Source: Streptomyces sp. NBC_00820
GTDB lineage: Bacteria > Actinomycetota > Actinomycetes > Streptomycetales > Streptomycetaceae
NCBI RefSeq assembly: GCF_036347055.1
Contig: NZ_CP108882.1
Span: 7,242,001-7,306,000 of the forward strand
Direction of reading: 5' to 3'
DNA length: 64,000 nt
Both the position numbers and the translations under genes were made by a program. Under the pieces are notes generated by a model. The model was not told where the DNA came from, did no database searches, and was given only the letters and a program-made list of their open reading frames with translations. Position 1 is the first letter of the stretch. Each line of letters opens with the position of its first letter. This document shows, piece after piece, positions 34,405 to 43,522 of this stretch.

Positions 34405-34623
34405 GCGGTGCTCCGCGACGTGACGTACGCGGCGTGCCCTCTGCCGCCCGGACGCGCCATGTCCCCCCGGAGTCAAGGCTGTTGTCCCCGTCGCGGCACC
34501 CCGGCCCCTCGGTGTGCGAGTCGTCGGGCATCGGCGTGGAGCCCGTCCGTTTCGTACTGGCGTCCCGTCGAGTTCGGTGCACTGCCCGGTATTTCCCGCA
34601 CACCCCACAGGAGGCAGATCGCC

Positions 34624-37452
34624 ATGTCCTGGACCCCGGTCGGCGGTCGCCGGCCCGGCACACGCGGACGGCCGTCCCACGGCCGCCGTCTCCGTACGGC
34701 CCTGGGTGCCGCCGCGGGCGTCACGCTCCTCGGTGCGTACGCGTTCCCCGCTCCCGCCGCCTGGGCCGCGCCCGCGCGGGCGGCCGAACTCGTGTCGTCA
34801 CCCGCGGACCTGGTCAACCCCTTCATCGGCACGTCCAACGACGCCAACGACTTCCCCGGCGCGGACGTCCCCTTCGGCATGGTGCAGTGGAGCCCCGACA
34901 CCCCGTCACGGCCGCCGGGCGGCGGATACGAGTACAAGGACTCCTCGATCACGGGGTTCAGCCTCACCCACATCGCCGGACCGGGGTGCGGCGCCGCGGG
35001 TGACATCCCGGTGCTGCCCACGGTGGGAGCGGTGAACAACTCGGCGACGGACACCTTCTCGCACGCCAACGAGTCCGCCACGGCGGGCTCGTACAAGGTC
35101 GCCCTCGACAACAAGGTGACCACCGAACTCGCCACCACCACACGCAGCGGCATGGCGCGCTTCACCTTCCCCGCCACCTCCCAGGCCAATCTGCTCTTCA
35201 AGCTGACGAACAGTCAGAACGGAGGCAGCGCGACACAGTTCAACGTGGTCTCCTCCACCGAGGTCAGCGGACAGGTCACCAGCGGGAGATTCTGCGGCGC
35301 CGGGAACACGTACACCGTCTACTTCGACATGGTCTTCGACCGGCCGTTCGCCACCAGCGGCAGCTCGCTCGCCTCCGGCGCAAAGCGGCCCGCGCCGAGC
35401 GCCGCACCGGCCGGGAAGAACGCCGTGGACAAGCCCAACCACCCACGCCTGCACGGAACATCGCCGAAGCCGCGCACGGGGGCGGCGAAGTCCCGTACGG
35501 CCGCCCCCGCCGCCGCCTCGAACGGCCACGTCACCTTCGACACGACCGCCAACCAGGTCGTCCAGGCCAAGGTCGGCGTCTCCTACGTCTCCGTCGCGAA
35601 CGCGGCAGCCAACCGCGGCGCCGAGAACCCCGGCTGGAACTTCGACAGCGTGCGCACCGCCGCCCACGACGCCTGGAACACCACTCTGGGCAAGGTGCTG
35701 ATCGGCGGCGGAACGGGGGACCAGCAGAAGATCTTCTACACCGCCCTCTATCACTCCCTGCTGCACCCGAACGTCATCAGCGACACGAACGGCCAGTACT
35801 ACGGCTTCGACGGCAGGACGCACCAGGTCGACGCCGGGCACGACGCCGCCTACGCCAACTACTCCGGCTGGGACATCTACCGCTCCCAGGCCCAGTTGGA
35901 AGCGCTGGTGAGCCCGCAGGTCGCCTCCGACACTGCCCAGTCGATGACCGACGACTACACCCAGACCGGGATCTTCCCCAAGTGGTCGGAGAACAACGGC
36001 GAGTCCTACGTCATGGTCGGCGACCCGGCCGCCGCGATCATCGCCGACTACTACGCCTTCGGGGCACGGAACTTCGACACCTCGACGGCGCTGGCCGGAC
36101 TGCTGAAGCAGGCGAGCACCACGAACAACGACCGGCCGGGCCTGAACTACCTGGACAACCCCGGCTACGAACCCCACGACGGCAGCTACGGCTGCTGCAA
36201 CTTCTACGGCCCGGTGGCCACGACCCTGGAGTACGACACCGCGGACTTCGCCCTCTCCGCCTTCGCCGGCGCCCTCGGTGACAGCCGCAGCCAGTCGACG
36301 TACGCCCATCGGGCGCAGGACTGGCGGGGCGTCCTCAACCCGGCCTCCGGATTCGTGCAGCCCCGCAACGCGGGCGGCACCTGGACCGGCGGCTTCGACC
36401 CCACCAGCGGCACGGACATGGTGGAGGCCGACTCCTGGATCTACACCGGGATGGTCCCCTTCAACGTGGCCGGCCTCGCCACCGCCAAGGGCGGCAACAA
36501 GGTGATGGGCGACTACCTCGACACCGTGCTGCGCAGTTACACCGGCGCCAACGGCTACGCCTGGGTCGGCAACGAGCCGAGCATCGAACTGCCCTGGGAG
36601 TACGACTACATCGGGATGCCCTACAAGACCCAGGCGGCCGTGCGCTCGGTCCAGGACCAGATCTGGTCGAACACCCCCGCGGGCCTCGCCGACGGCAACG
36701 ACGACCTCGGCGCGATGAGCTCCTGGTACGTCTGGTCGGCGCTCGGCATGTATCCCATGACGCCCGGCACGTCCGATCTCGCCCTGGGCTCACCGCTGTT
36801 CACCCAGGCTGTGATCACGCTGCCCTCCGGCAGGACCTTGACGGTCAACGGCTCCGGCGCCGCCGACAACGCCCCGTACGTCCAGTCCGCCACGTTCAAC
36901 GGGGCCGCGTGGAACAACGCCTACGCGCCCACGAGTGCGCTGACCTCCGGGGGAACCCTCGGCTTTACGCTCGGCACCACCGCCGACACCGGTTGGGCCA
37001 CCGGCGCGTCGGCCGCGCCGCCCTCGTACCCCGGTGACACGGCCGCCCCCTCGAAACCGCGGGTGGGCCCGGTCACGTCCCAGGTGAGTTCCTCGCTGTG
37101 CGTCGACGACGCCAACTCGGGCACGGACGACCACACCGCGATCCGGCTGTGGACGTGCAACGGCACCTACGCCCAGGACTGGACGGTGGCGTCGGACGGC
37201 ACCCTGCGCACGCTCGGCAAGTGCCTCGACGTGACGAACAGCGGGACGGCCGACGGCACCCTCGTCCAGCTGTACGCCTGCAACGGCACCGGTGCCCAGA
37301 AGTGGACGATCGGCACGGGCGGCTCGCTGACGAACACCAACTCCGGCCTGTGCCTGGACGATCCCAACTCGTCCACCACGGAGGGCACCCGCCTCCAGAT
37401 CTACACGTGCAACGGCACCGCCGCGCAGAAGTGGACGCTCCCGCCGGCCTGA
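34624..37452 (+). CDS. Secreted GH92 alpha-mannosidase with C-terminal ricin-type lectin domain
   Basis: A 942-residue exported glycosidase. A long signal peptide ends in a twin-Arg-like RRLRTALGAAAGVTLLGAYAFPAPAAWAAPARA segment. The GH92 body starts at VNPFIGTSNDANDFPGADVPFGMVQWSPD and includes GYEYKDSSITGFSLTHIAGPGCG and the typical late segments GNEPSIELPWEYDYIGMPYKTQ and GNDDLGAMSSWYVWSALGMYP. The last ~125 residues form a ricin B/CBM13 trefoil (three units ending in YAQDWTV, GAQKWTI, AAQKWTL). ATG 34624 follows AGGAGG. It cleaves alpha-mannosides, for example of glycoproteins or fungal walls. Upstream LacI-type boxes imply substrate induction. Confidence 0.92.
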   Translation: MSWTPVGGRRPGTRGRPSHGRRLRTALGAAAGVTLLGAYAFPAPAAWAAPARAAELVSSPADLVNPFIGTSNDANDFPGADVPFGMVQWSPDTPSRPPGGGYEYKDSSITGFSLTHIAGPGCGAAGDIPVLPTVGAVNNSATDTFSHANESATAGSYKVALDNKVTTELATTTRSGMARFTFPATSQANLLFKLTNSQNGGSATQFNVVSSTEVSGQVTSGRFCGAGNTYTVYFDMVFDRPFATSGSSLASGAKRPAPSAAPAGKNAVDKPNHPRLHGTSPKPRTGAAKSRTAAPAAASNGHVTFDTTANQVVQAKVGVSYVSVANAAANRGAENPGWNFDSVRTAAHDAWNTTLGKVLIGGGTGDQQKIFYTALYHSLLHPNVISDTNGQYYGFDGRTHQVDAGHDAAYANYSGWDIYRSQAQLEALVSPQVASDTAQSMTDDYTQTGIFPKWSENNGESYVMVGDPAAAIIADYYAFGARNFDTSTALAGLLKQASTTNNDRPGLNYLDNPGYEPHDGSYGCCNFYGPVATTLEYDTADFALSAFAGALGDSRSQSTYAHRAQDWRGVLNPASGFVQPRNAGGTWTGGFDPTSGTDMVEADSWIYTGMVPFNVAGLATAKGGNKVMGDYLDTVLRSYTGANGYAWVGNEPSIELPWEYDYIGMPYKTQAAVRSVQDQIWSNTPAGLADGNDDLGAMSSWYVWSALGMYPMTPGTSDLALGSPLFTQAVITLPSGRTLTVNGSGAADNAPYVQSATFNGAAWNNAYAPTSALTSGGTLGFTLGTTADTGWATGASAAPPSYPGDTAAPSKPRVGPVTSQVSSSLCVDDANSGTDDHTAIRLWTCNGTYAQDWTVASDGTLRTLGKCLDVTNSGTADGTLVQLYACNGTGAQKWTIGTGGSLTNTNSGLCLDDPNSSTTEGTRLQIYTCNGTAAQKWTLPPA

Positions 37453-37487
37453 CCCCCCGGCGGGCCCGCGCCGAAGCGCGCGCGTGG

Positions 37488-37552
37488 CACCGCGAACCCG
37501 CACCGCGAACCCGCACCGCGAACCCGCACCGCGAACCCGCACCGTGCACCCG
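37488..37552. repeat. 13-bp tandem repeat, four perfect copies plus one
   Basis: CACCGCGAACCCG is repeated perfectly at 37488, 37501, 37514 and 37527, with a degenerate fifth at 37540. It lies between the convergent GH92 gene and the small minus-strand gene. Confidence 0.85.
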
Positions 37553-37589
37553 CGGCCCCGCCCACCGGTGGGGCCGCCCCGGTGTCCGG

Positions 37590-37796
37590 TCAGCGCTCCA
37601 GGATGCGGCGGGCCGCCTCGGCCTCGGCCGCCGGCGGGGACAGCTCGTCGAGGGTGTCGAGCTCGGTGTCCGCTTCCAGCTCCCGTTCCCAGGCCGCCGC
37701 GAGCTGTTCCTGCTCCTCGCGCGGCATGGCGCCGATGGTCTTCCGGTGATCCGGGTCCAGGGCCGCGAGGAAACGTCCGACGGAATCCGTCACCAT
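37590..37796 (-). CDS. Small acidic conserved protein, function unknown
   Basis: A 68-residue protein beginning at ATG 37796 with AAGGAG six bases upstream. It is rich in Glu/Ala and predicted helical (REEQEQLAAAWERELEADTELDTLDEL, then PPAAEAEAARRIL). No signal, membrane segment or metal motif is present. The strong ribosome site and codon bias argue that it is a real gene. I do not recognise the family. The 300 bases upstream of it, to the alcohol dehydrogenase, hold no other gene. Confidence 0.62.
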   Translation of the reverse strand: MVTDSVGRFLAALDPDHRKTIGAMPREEQEQLAAAWERELEADTELDTLDELSPPAAEAEAARRILER

Positions 37797-38096
37797 GTCG
37801 TGCTCCTTGTCGCCGGGAAACGCGTCACGTCCCCTTTCGGCCCAGCATGGCCAATTCCACCCCTCCGGGACGCCCGACACGGCTGAGGGACACCCGGACG
37901 TCCCATACGGCCCCGTCGGGACCGCAGTGGGGGGTGGAGCGGGGATGGAGCGGGAGGAGTGGTGCGCGGGCCAGGCGGCCGACGCGGCGCACGTCAGGCC
38001 GTGGGCAGCCATTGCGGGCGCTGGGAGCCGCGCGGGACGAGGAGTACACCTGTACGTTCCCTGCACACCCGCGCCCCCCGTCGGAGGTCTCGTTTC

Positions 38097-39143
38097 ATGG
38101 ACACCATGCTCGCCGGACGCCTTCACGTGCCCAGCGGAACGTTCCGCGTCGAAGAGGTTTCCGTGCCCGTCCCCGGACCGGGGGAGGTGCTGATCGAGGT
38201 CAAGGCCGCCGGAGTGTGCCTGTCGGACGTGCACCTGATCGACGGCAGCCTGAGGCCGTTCGGGGCCGCCGAGGAGCTGACCCTCGGTCACGAGGTCGCC
38301 GGTGTGATCCACACCCTCGGCCCGGGCCTCCTCGGCGACTGGGCCCCGGGCACGCGCGTGGCCCTGCAGGCCGGCCAGAGCTGCGGGGAATGCGCCGACT
38401 GCCGTCGTCGCCGTACACCGTGCCTGCGTTCCCGCACCCGCGGCGTCGACTACGACGGCGGCTGGGCCCAGTACGCGATCGCCCGCGAGGACACCCTCGC
38501 CCCGATCCCCGACCACCTGCCGTTCGACCAGGCCGCGATCATTCCGGACGCGGTCTCCACCCCGTACGCCGCCATCGTGGCCACCGGGGAGGTACGCCCG
38601 GCCCACGCCGTGGGCATCTGGGGCGCGGGCGGCCTGGGCGCGCACGGCATCAAGCTCGCCCGGCTGGCCGGAGCCGCACCGGTCGTCGCCGTCGACCCCC
38701 TGCCCGGCGCCCGCGAGCGCGCCCTCGCCTTCGGCGCCGACCTCGCTCTGGACCCGGCCGCCCCCGGCTTCGCCGAGTCGGTGCTCCGGGCCACCGAGGG
38801 CCGCGGCCTGGACGTCGCCTTCGACTTCGCCGGTGTGCCGGCCGTACGGGAACAGGCGGCCGGCGTACTGGCCCGGGGCGGCATCATGGTCCTGGCCGGG
38901 CTCACCCCCCAGCCGCTCACCGTCACCGGCGGCACCCGGTTCAGCTGGAACCGCAACCAGATCCGCGGTCACTACGGCTCCGCGCCCGAGCATGTCGAGC
39001 AGTTGATCCGCCTGGCCTCCGTCGGCCGCCTCGACCTGGCCGCGTCCGTCAGCGACCACCTTCCGCTGGCCGACGCGGCGGAAGCGGTGCGCCGGCTGGA
39101 GAACAAGGTCGGCGACCCGATCCGCCTGGTGCTCGTCCCCTGA
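38097..39143 (+). CDS. Zinc-dependent alcohol dehydrogenase
   Basis: A 348-residue medium-chain dehydrogenase. The catalytic zinc site is Cys in AGVCLSDVH with the GHEVAG His. The structural zinc ligands are spaced C-x2-C-x2-C-x7-C in CGECADCRRRRTPC. The NAD(P) fold motif is GIWGAGGLGAHGIKLARLAGA near 175. GGAGG lies nine bases before ATG 38097. It oxidises an unknown alcohol; position next to the FAD gene and selenium island may be incidental. Confidence 0.9.
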   Translation: MDTMLAGRLHVPSGTFRVEEVSVPVPGPGEVLIEVKAAGVCLSDVHLIDGSLRPFGAAEELTLGHEVAGVIHTLGPGLLGDWAPGTRVALQAGQSCGECADCRRRRTPCLRSRTRGVDYDGGWAQYAIAREDTLAPIPDHLPFDQAAIIPDAVSTPYAAIVATGEVRPAHAVGIWGAGGLGAHGIKLARLAGAAPVVAVDPLPGARERALAFGADLALDPAAPGFAESVLRATEGRGLDVAFDFAGVPAVREQAAGVLARGGIMVLAGLTPQPLTVTGGTRFSWNRNQIRGHYGSAPEHVEQLIRLASVGRLDLAASVSDHLPLADAAEAVRRLENKVGDPIRLVLVP

Positions 39144-39217
39144 GCGCGCACGCCCCGCTCGTGTGCCCTGTACACGGGCCGCTCGCGCGAGAAGACTGTG
39201 CCCTGCCGGTCGGCAGC

Positions 39218-40024
39218 ATGGCCGGAATCGCCGTTCCCGTGTCACCTTTCGAGGAAGGCAGGTTCACCGCCGTGCTCTTGCGTCTGCCGACGTCCATATC
39301 CGAAGCACAGGCATGTCTCGCGGAGGGAGCCGTGCCGATCGGCGGGGCGACGCTCGTCTGGGCCACCTGGCAACGGGACGGCTTTCCCGAACTGGCCATG
39401 TCGTTGCGGGACGTACCCGAGGCCAACGTCGTCGGCCGTGAGACGCTCGGCGCCGCCGTGGTCCTGAACCGTGTCGACGAGCGGGTGCCGGACGTGCTGC
39501 GCCTGGCGGCCGGCACCGTCGGCACCGGTGCCGTGCGCCGGACGGCGACAGTGGGCGGCAACCTCGTCGGCAGCACGCTGCGCTGCCTGCTGCCCGCGGC
39601 GCTCGTCCTGGGCGTCAGGGCTACGGTGCTGGAACCGGACGGCGTCCACGAGACGGACCTGGCCGAAGTCGTGGCCAAGCGTCCCCTGTTGCTCAGCCTC
39701 CGCTGGCAGGAGCCGCTCGCGTGCGCGTACCGCAAACTGCCCGCCGACGCGGGCGGACCGCCGCCCCTCGTCGTCGCCTCGGCCCTGCACGCCGGCGACG
39801 GCACGGGTGACGGTCCTCGCCTTCGTGTCGCCGTGCGCGACGGCTACGACGTGCTCAGCGGCGACGCCACCTGTGGCACCGCCGCCGGTACGGACGCCGA
39901 CACCGACGCCGAGCGGGTTCTTGACTCGCTGCGCGCCACGGCCCTCGGCGACCTGCCGGCCACCGCGTGGGAAATCGTCCGCGCTCAGGTCACCGGCCTC
40001 TTGGACGCCCGCGGCGAGGGCTGA
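39218..40024 (+). CDS. CoxM/xanthine-dehydrogenase-type FAD-binding protein
   Basis: A 268-residue FAD-binding subunit of the molybdenum hydroxylase medium-chain type. The first FAD loop corresponds to GAVPIGGATLVWATWQ (usually AGGTDL) near 38, and the second is the well-kept RRTATVGGNLVGSTLRCLLPAALVLG near 105. The normal partners (molybdopterin large subunit, 2Fe-2S small subunit) are missing, and the protein is slightly short. GTG 39272 is a possible later start. It may be a solitary flavoprotein working with the neighbouring oxidases. Confidence 0.75.
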   Translation: MAGIAVPVSPFEEGRFTAVLLRLPTSISEAQACLAEGAVPIGGATLVWATWQRDGFPELAMSLRDVPEANVVGRETLGAAVVLNRVDERVPDVLRLAAGTVGTGAVRRTATVGGNLVGSTLRCLLPAALVLGVRATVLEPDGVHETDLAEVVAKRPLLLSLRWQEPLACAYRKLPADAGGPPPLVVASALHAGDGTGDGPRLRVAVRDGYDVLSGDATCGTAAGTDADTDAERVLDSLRATALGDLPATAWEIVRAQVTGLLDARGEG

Positions 40025-40190
40025 GCGGCCAGGCACCGGGCACCGCCGCCGGGAGTGCCTGCGGTCACCCCCGGCACCGCCGTCGGGAGTGCCCGCGGGC
40101 GCGGTCACCACGGACCCCGACCCCACAGGCATGGTCTCCACAGACATGGTCTCCACGGAGCCGGCGAGAGCCCGCACAGGGCCGCCGGGT

Positions 40191-40230
40191 CCGTGGAGCG
40201 AACGTCCGTGGAGCGAACGTCCGTGGACGG
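40191..40230. repeat. 15-bp tandem repeat in a repeat-rich gap
   Basis: CCGTGGAGCGAACGT occurs at 40191 and 40206, with a partial third at 40221. The same gap (40025-40239) also has ATGGTCTCCAC twice and a ~36-bp degenerate pair around GGCACCGCCG(C/T)CGGGAGTGCC. Confidence 0.65.
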
Positions 40231-40239
40231 CAGCGGGCG

Positions 40240-41445
40240 TCACATGAAGTTGCGGGTGTGCAGCGCGGAGAGCTCGGCCGCCTCGTCGTCGGGGAACCCC
40301 AGCCGCGACAGCCGGTGGCGGCGCCCCTCGTCCATGTCCGCCTGCAGCAGTCGTACCGCCTGCCAGCCCCGCGCGATCGCCGCGGGCTCCCACGATCCGG
40401 CGGCCAGCAGCACCAGGGCGTCGAAGACGTCCCGGTTGAGGCCGGCCGTCCCGATCAGCGCGTCGTGCCGCCGTTCCACCGCGGCCCGCAGCCGGCCCCG
40501 CAGCCCGGGGTCGACGCCCGCCCGGTGCTCCAGGTGACCGACCCCGAACGCGACATGCCGTGCCTCGTCCTGCCGGACCAGATGACTGATGCGGCGGGTG
40601 ACCGGGTCCGGGGCGTGCCGCTCCAGGAACGACAGCAGGTTCAGGAAGCTTCCCTCGCCCAGCACCGACAGCAGGAACGAGGCGATGGAGAAGTCCGGTT
40701 CGGTCAGCAGGGTCGCGAGCGACGCCCTGCCGCCGACCGAGGAGGTGCCCATCGCGCCGTCGCGCAGCAGTGCCCGCTGGGTGAAGACCTCCACGTGCCG
40801 TGCCTCGTCGGCGGCCTGCACCGCGAGGAGCTGCAGCACCTCGCGGAAGTGCGGATGCACCTGCACCAGCAGCCGCCCGGGGATCACCAGGGCGGCCTGC
40901 TCGTTCTCCACCAGGTACGTCATGACCTGGACGACGGCCGCCTCCACCTCGTCCGGCAGGGTGAAGTCGGCGTCCCAGTCCACCGCCGCCCGCGGGTCCC
41001 ACTGCGAGGCGGTCGCCTGCCGGTACAGGCGCGGCGCCAGATCCGTCCACGCGACGTCCCGGTCGACCACCGCGAACGGAACCTCGGGACCGCCCGCCTC
41101 CACCAGCGCCCCGCGCGCCGCGAGGCCCCAGTGGAGCGGGGCACGGTCGGCGATCTGCGCGGCCGCCGGGCCGCCGGCACGTTCCGCGCCGTGCAGACGG
41201 GCCCCCGCGAGGGGGCCCGCCCGCACGTACGCCACCACCGGCGCGGCCGACGGGTCCGCGGCCTCCAGCCGGTGCCCCTCGTGGCGGCACCAGGCGGCCA
41301 GGTGCGGCAGGAGCGCCGGATCCGTCCCGAGCACCTCGACCCCGCCGCCGGACGGTGTCTGCCGCAGGGCACGGCCGAGCAGCAGGTGTGCGCCCTGCTC
41401 GAAGCCCAGAGCGCCGAGGTCGACCCGCGCCGTGCCGGAGGTCAT
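40240..41445 (-). CDS. TusA-like domain fused to a ferritin-like diiron domain
   Basis: A 401-residue fusion. Residues 1-75 resemble the TusA/SirA sulfur-carrier fold: VDLGALGFEQGAHLLLGRAL...VEVLGTDPALLPHLAAWCRHEGHRLE, but the CPxP site that carries the persulfide in TusA is FEQG here, so the usual Cys is missing. After a linker, residues 150-400 form a helical bundle with two E-A-R-H motifs (AADEARHVEVF and RQDEARHVAFG) and an earlier ENEQ helix, as in carboxylate-bridged diiron proteins. ATG 41445 overlaps the stop of the upstream SBP-like gene by four bases, so it is the third gene of a coupled operon. Reaction unknown. Confidence 0.68.
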   Translation of the reverse strand: MTSGTARVDLGALGFEQGAHLLLGRALRQTPSGGGVEVLGTDPALLPHLAAWCRHEGHRLEAADPSAAPVVAYVRAGPLAGARLHGAERAGGPAAAQIADRAPLHWGLAARGALVEAGGPEVPFAVVDRDVAWTDLAPRLYRQATASQWDPRAAVDWDADFTLPDEVEAAVVQVMTYLVENEQAALVIPGRLLVQVHPHFREVLQLLAVQAADEARHVEVFTQRALLRDGAMGTSSVGGRASLATLLTEPDFSIASFLLSVLGEGSFLNLLSFLERHAPDPVTRRISHLVRQDEARHVAFGVGHLEHRAGVDPGLRGRLRAAVERRHDALIGTAGLNRDVFDALVLLAAGSWEPAAIARGWQAVRLLQADMDEGRRHRLSRLGFPDDEAAELSALHTRNFM

Positions 41446-42296
41446 GGCCGATAGTCCTCGACGGTGATCCGGCCGCCCGCGTCGTAGAAACCCGTGGCGT
41501 CGACGGCCGCGGTCAGCTGTCCGAAGCCGGTCTCCCGTCCGGGCACCCACTGGGTGAGCCCCTCCAGGTCCAGCAGTCGGCGGACCTCCGGATCGCTGTA
41601 CGACATGGAGAGCAGCAACTGGGTGAGCCGCTCGCCCGCTGCGGGGTCCAGGGCGGGGCCCGCCGCCAGCACGCAGTGGTCGTAGGGAGCCGTGCGCGTC
41701 AGCAGCCGGGTGCCGCCCGGGGGCAGGATGCCCTCCTGCCCGAACAGCAGGTGGTTCGCGTCGATCATGCACGCGGCGGCCGCTTCGCCCGCCATCAGGG
41801 CGCGTGCCGCGTCCCGCTCGCCGCCGATGTGGTCCCCGTGCAGCCCCACCCCGGTGTCGTGCCGGCGCACCTCGAAGTCGGTGCCCGCGACCAGGCCGAG
41901 GTCGGCCAGGTGCTGCAGCGGGATGAGGGTCGACTGCGGCGAGTCGACGGCGCCGACGGCCACCGTCCTGTTCTTGAGGTCGGCCGGCGAGCGCACCTCG
42001 CCGTCGGCCCGGACGACGACCACCGAGGTCAGGTCGCGGTCCGTGTCCCGCATGACCAGCGGCCGTACCGTCACTCCGGCCGCCTCGGCCAGCCTGCGGG
42101 TGCGCAGCCAGGCCAGCGGCGAGTGCCAGGCCGCGTCGATCCGGCCGTCGACCAGATCCTGCGCCTGCCGCTCGTACTGGGAGTAGAGCACGAAGTCGAA
42201 GGGCAGACCCTGCGCGAGCAACCAGGACCGGAAGCCGGACCAGATGGTCACGACCTTCGGGTCGTACGCGACGGCTCCAAGGACCAGTGGCCTCAT
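41442..42296 (-). CDS. PhnD-like substrate-binding-fold protein without signal peptide
   Basis: A 284-residue protein of the phosphate/phosphonate ABC-transporter binding family (PhnD-like, pfam12974): VLGAVAYDPKVVTIWSGFRSWL, GRIDAAWHSPLAWLR, LKNRTVAVGAVDSPQSTLIP, and DTGVGLHGDHIGGERDAARALMAGEA. It starts directly at ATG 42296 with no signal or lipobox, and no permease or ATPase genes are adjacent. It is therefore probably a cytoplasmic binding protein or an enzyme using this fold, as Thi5 does. It overlaps both neighbours by one and four bases. Confidence 0.78.
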   Translation of the reverse strand: MRPLVLGAVAYDPKVVTIWSGFRSWLLAQGLPFDFVLYSQYERQAQDLVDGRIDAAWHSPLAWLRTRRLAEAAGVTVRPLVMRDTDRDLTSVVVVRADGEVRSPADLKNRTVAVGAVDSPQSTLIPLQHLADLGLVAGTDFEVRRHDTGVGLHGDHIGGERDAARALMAGEAAAACMIDANHLLFGQEGILPPGGTRLLTRTAPYDHCVLAAGPALDPAAGERLTQLLLSMSYSDPEVRRLLDLEGLTQWVPGRETGFGQLTAAVDATGFYDAGGRITVEDYRP

Positions 42297-43489
42297 CAGG
42301 CCTCCTCGAAGAGCGGCAGGCCCAGCTGCACGCGGCCGCAGAAGTCGTGCAGCGCCTCGGTGGTCGGGGCCATCACGCGGGCGGCGAGCGCGTCACGGAA
42401 GCGCCGCTCCACGCCCGTGTCGCGGCGGAAGGCGGAGCCGCCGCACAGCCGCATCGCGCCGTCCGCCACCTCGGCGGCGGTCTCCGCGGCGAGGGCCTTG
42501 ATCTGCAGCACCCGCAGCGTGGCGTCGGGGCGCCCGTTCTCCATCGCGGAGAGCGTGTCCCGCAGCATGGCGCGCAGCGCGTCGGCGCGGAGCCGGAGCT
42601 CGGCGAAGCGGTTGCGCGTCATCGGCTGCTGGGCCAGCGTCTGGTCCAGGTGCTCCAGCCGGGTGTCCCGCAGGTGGGCGGCGGTGAGGTCGAGCAGTGT
42701 CTCGGTCACGCCGAGCGAGAACGCCGCGCTCAGCACCAGGAACGCCGGCAGCACCACTTCGAGAGCGGTGGTCAGACCCGCCCCGTCGGTGCCCAGCAGG
42801 GCGCTCACGGGGACGGCGACGGCCTTCGCGGTCATGGGGCTGGAGGCGTTGCCGCGCAGCCCGAACCCGTCGTAGTCGCCCCGCACTTCGAGTCCGGCGC
42901 CGCCACCGGACACCAGCCACAGCGACATCACGCCGTCCGTCCGCAACGGCTTGCTCGACCACACGTAGCTGTCGGCCTCGCCCGCCGAGGTGACCCACGA
43001 CTTCTGGGCGTCCAGGCGTACCCCGTCCTGGCCGTCCGGCGTCGCGGTGCCCACCGGGGCCCAGAAGTGGCTGCGGGAGCCGCGCTCGGAGAACGCCAGC
43101 GTGCTCAGGTGCCGGCCCGCGGCGATGTCACGCCGCACCTCCTCGGGCGCGTGGCGGTCGAGGACGGTCACGGCCGAGTAGTGCATGAGCAGCACCATGG
43201 CCGTCGAACCGCACGCGCCCGCGAGCCGCTCGATCAACTGGGCGGCCTCGCGCAGTCCGGCGCCCGCCCCGCCGCTCTCCGGCGAGCTGAGCAGGCCCAG
43301 CAGCCCGGCCTCACCCAGCGCCCGGACTCCTTCCCTGGGGAAGCGCCCGGCGCGGTCCACCTCGTCGGCGAGCGGCCCGACGACGTCGTGGACCACGGCG
43401 TCGAGCGCGTCGGTCAGGAGGGTCGGGGATGCCACCACGGACGGTTGTGCGAGATCGTCCTTTGAATCGAACGAGTTCTTGAATGCCAC
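42296..43489 (-). CDS. Acyl-CoA dehydrogenase-fold flavoprotein
   Basis: A 397-residue protein of the acyl-CoA dehydrogenase family, which includes DszC-like flavin monooxygenases. Features are FPREGVRALGEAGLLGLLSSPESGGAG, TLAFSERGSRSHFWAP at the flavin site, SWVTSAGEADSYVW, and the C-terminal MRLCGGSAFRRDTGVERRFRDA. GTG 43489 with GGGGCTGAAG upstream begins it. It is the first gene of the coupled ACAD, SBP-like, TusA/diiron operon and divergent from the cysteine desulfurase. Whether it dehydrogenates or hydroxylates is not decided by sequence. Confidence 0.82.
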   Translation of the reverse strand: MAFKNSFDSKDDLAQPSVVASPTLLTDALDAVVHDVVGPLADEVDRAGRFPREGVRALGEAGLLGLLSSPESGGAGAGLREAAQLIERLAGACGSTAMVLLMHYSAVTVLDRHAPEEVRRDIAAGRHLSTLAFSERGSRSHFWAPVGTATPDGQDGVRLDAQKSWVTSAGEADSYVWSSKPLRTDGVMSLWLVSGGGAGLEVRGDYDGFGLRGNASSPMTAKAVAVPVSALLGTDGAGLTTALEVVLPAFLVLSAAFSLGVTETLLDLTAAHLRDTRLEHLDQTLAQQPMTRNRFAELRLRADALRAMLRDTLSAMENGRPDATLRVLQIKALAAETAAEVADGAMRLCGGSAFRRDTGVERRFRDALAARVMAPTTEALHDFCGRVQLGLPLFEEA

Positions 43490-43522
43490 CTTCAGCCCCT
43501 GGATTGGTTCTTGAATGCCACC
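43475..43522. repeat. 16-bp direct repeat duplicating the start region of the ACAD-like gene
   Basis: GTTCTTGAATGCCACC occurs at 43475-43490 and 43507-43522, spaced exactly 32 bases. The first copy covers the GTG start (43489) and first codons of the flavoprotein gene, so the second presents a decoy start in the same context. Confidence 0.8.

Noticed and set aside
34408..34623. Upstream extension of the GH92 gene
   Set aside because: It would run from just past the second LacI-type box through sequence without protein character. ATG 34624 has AGGAGG and begins the signal peptide.
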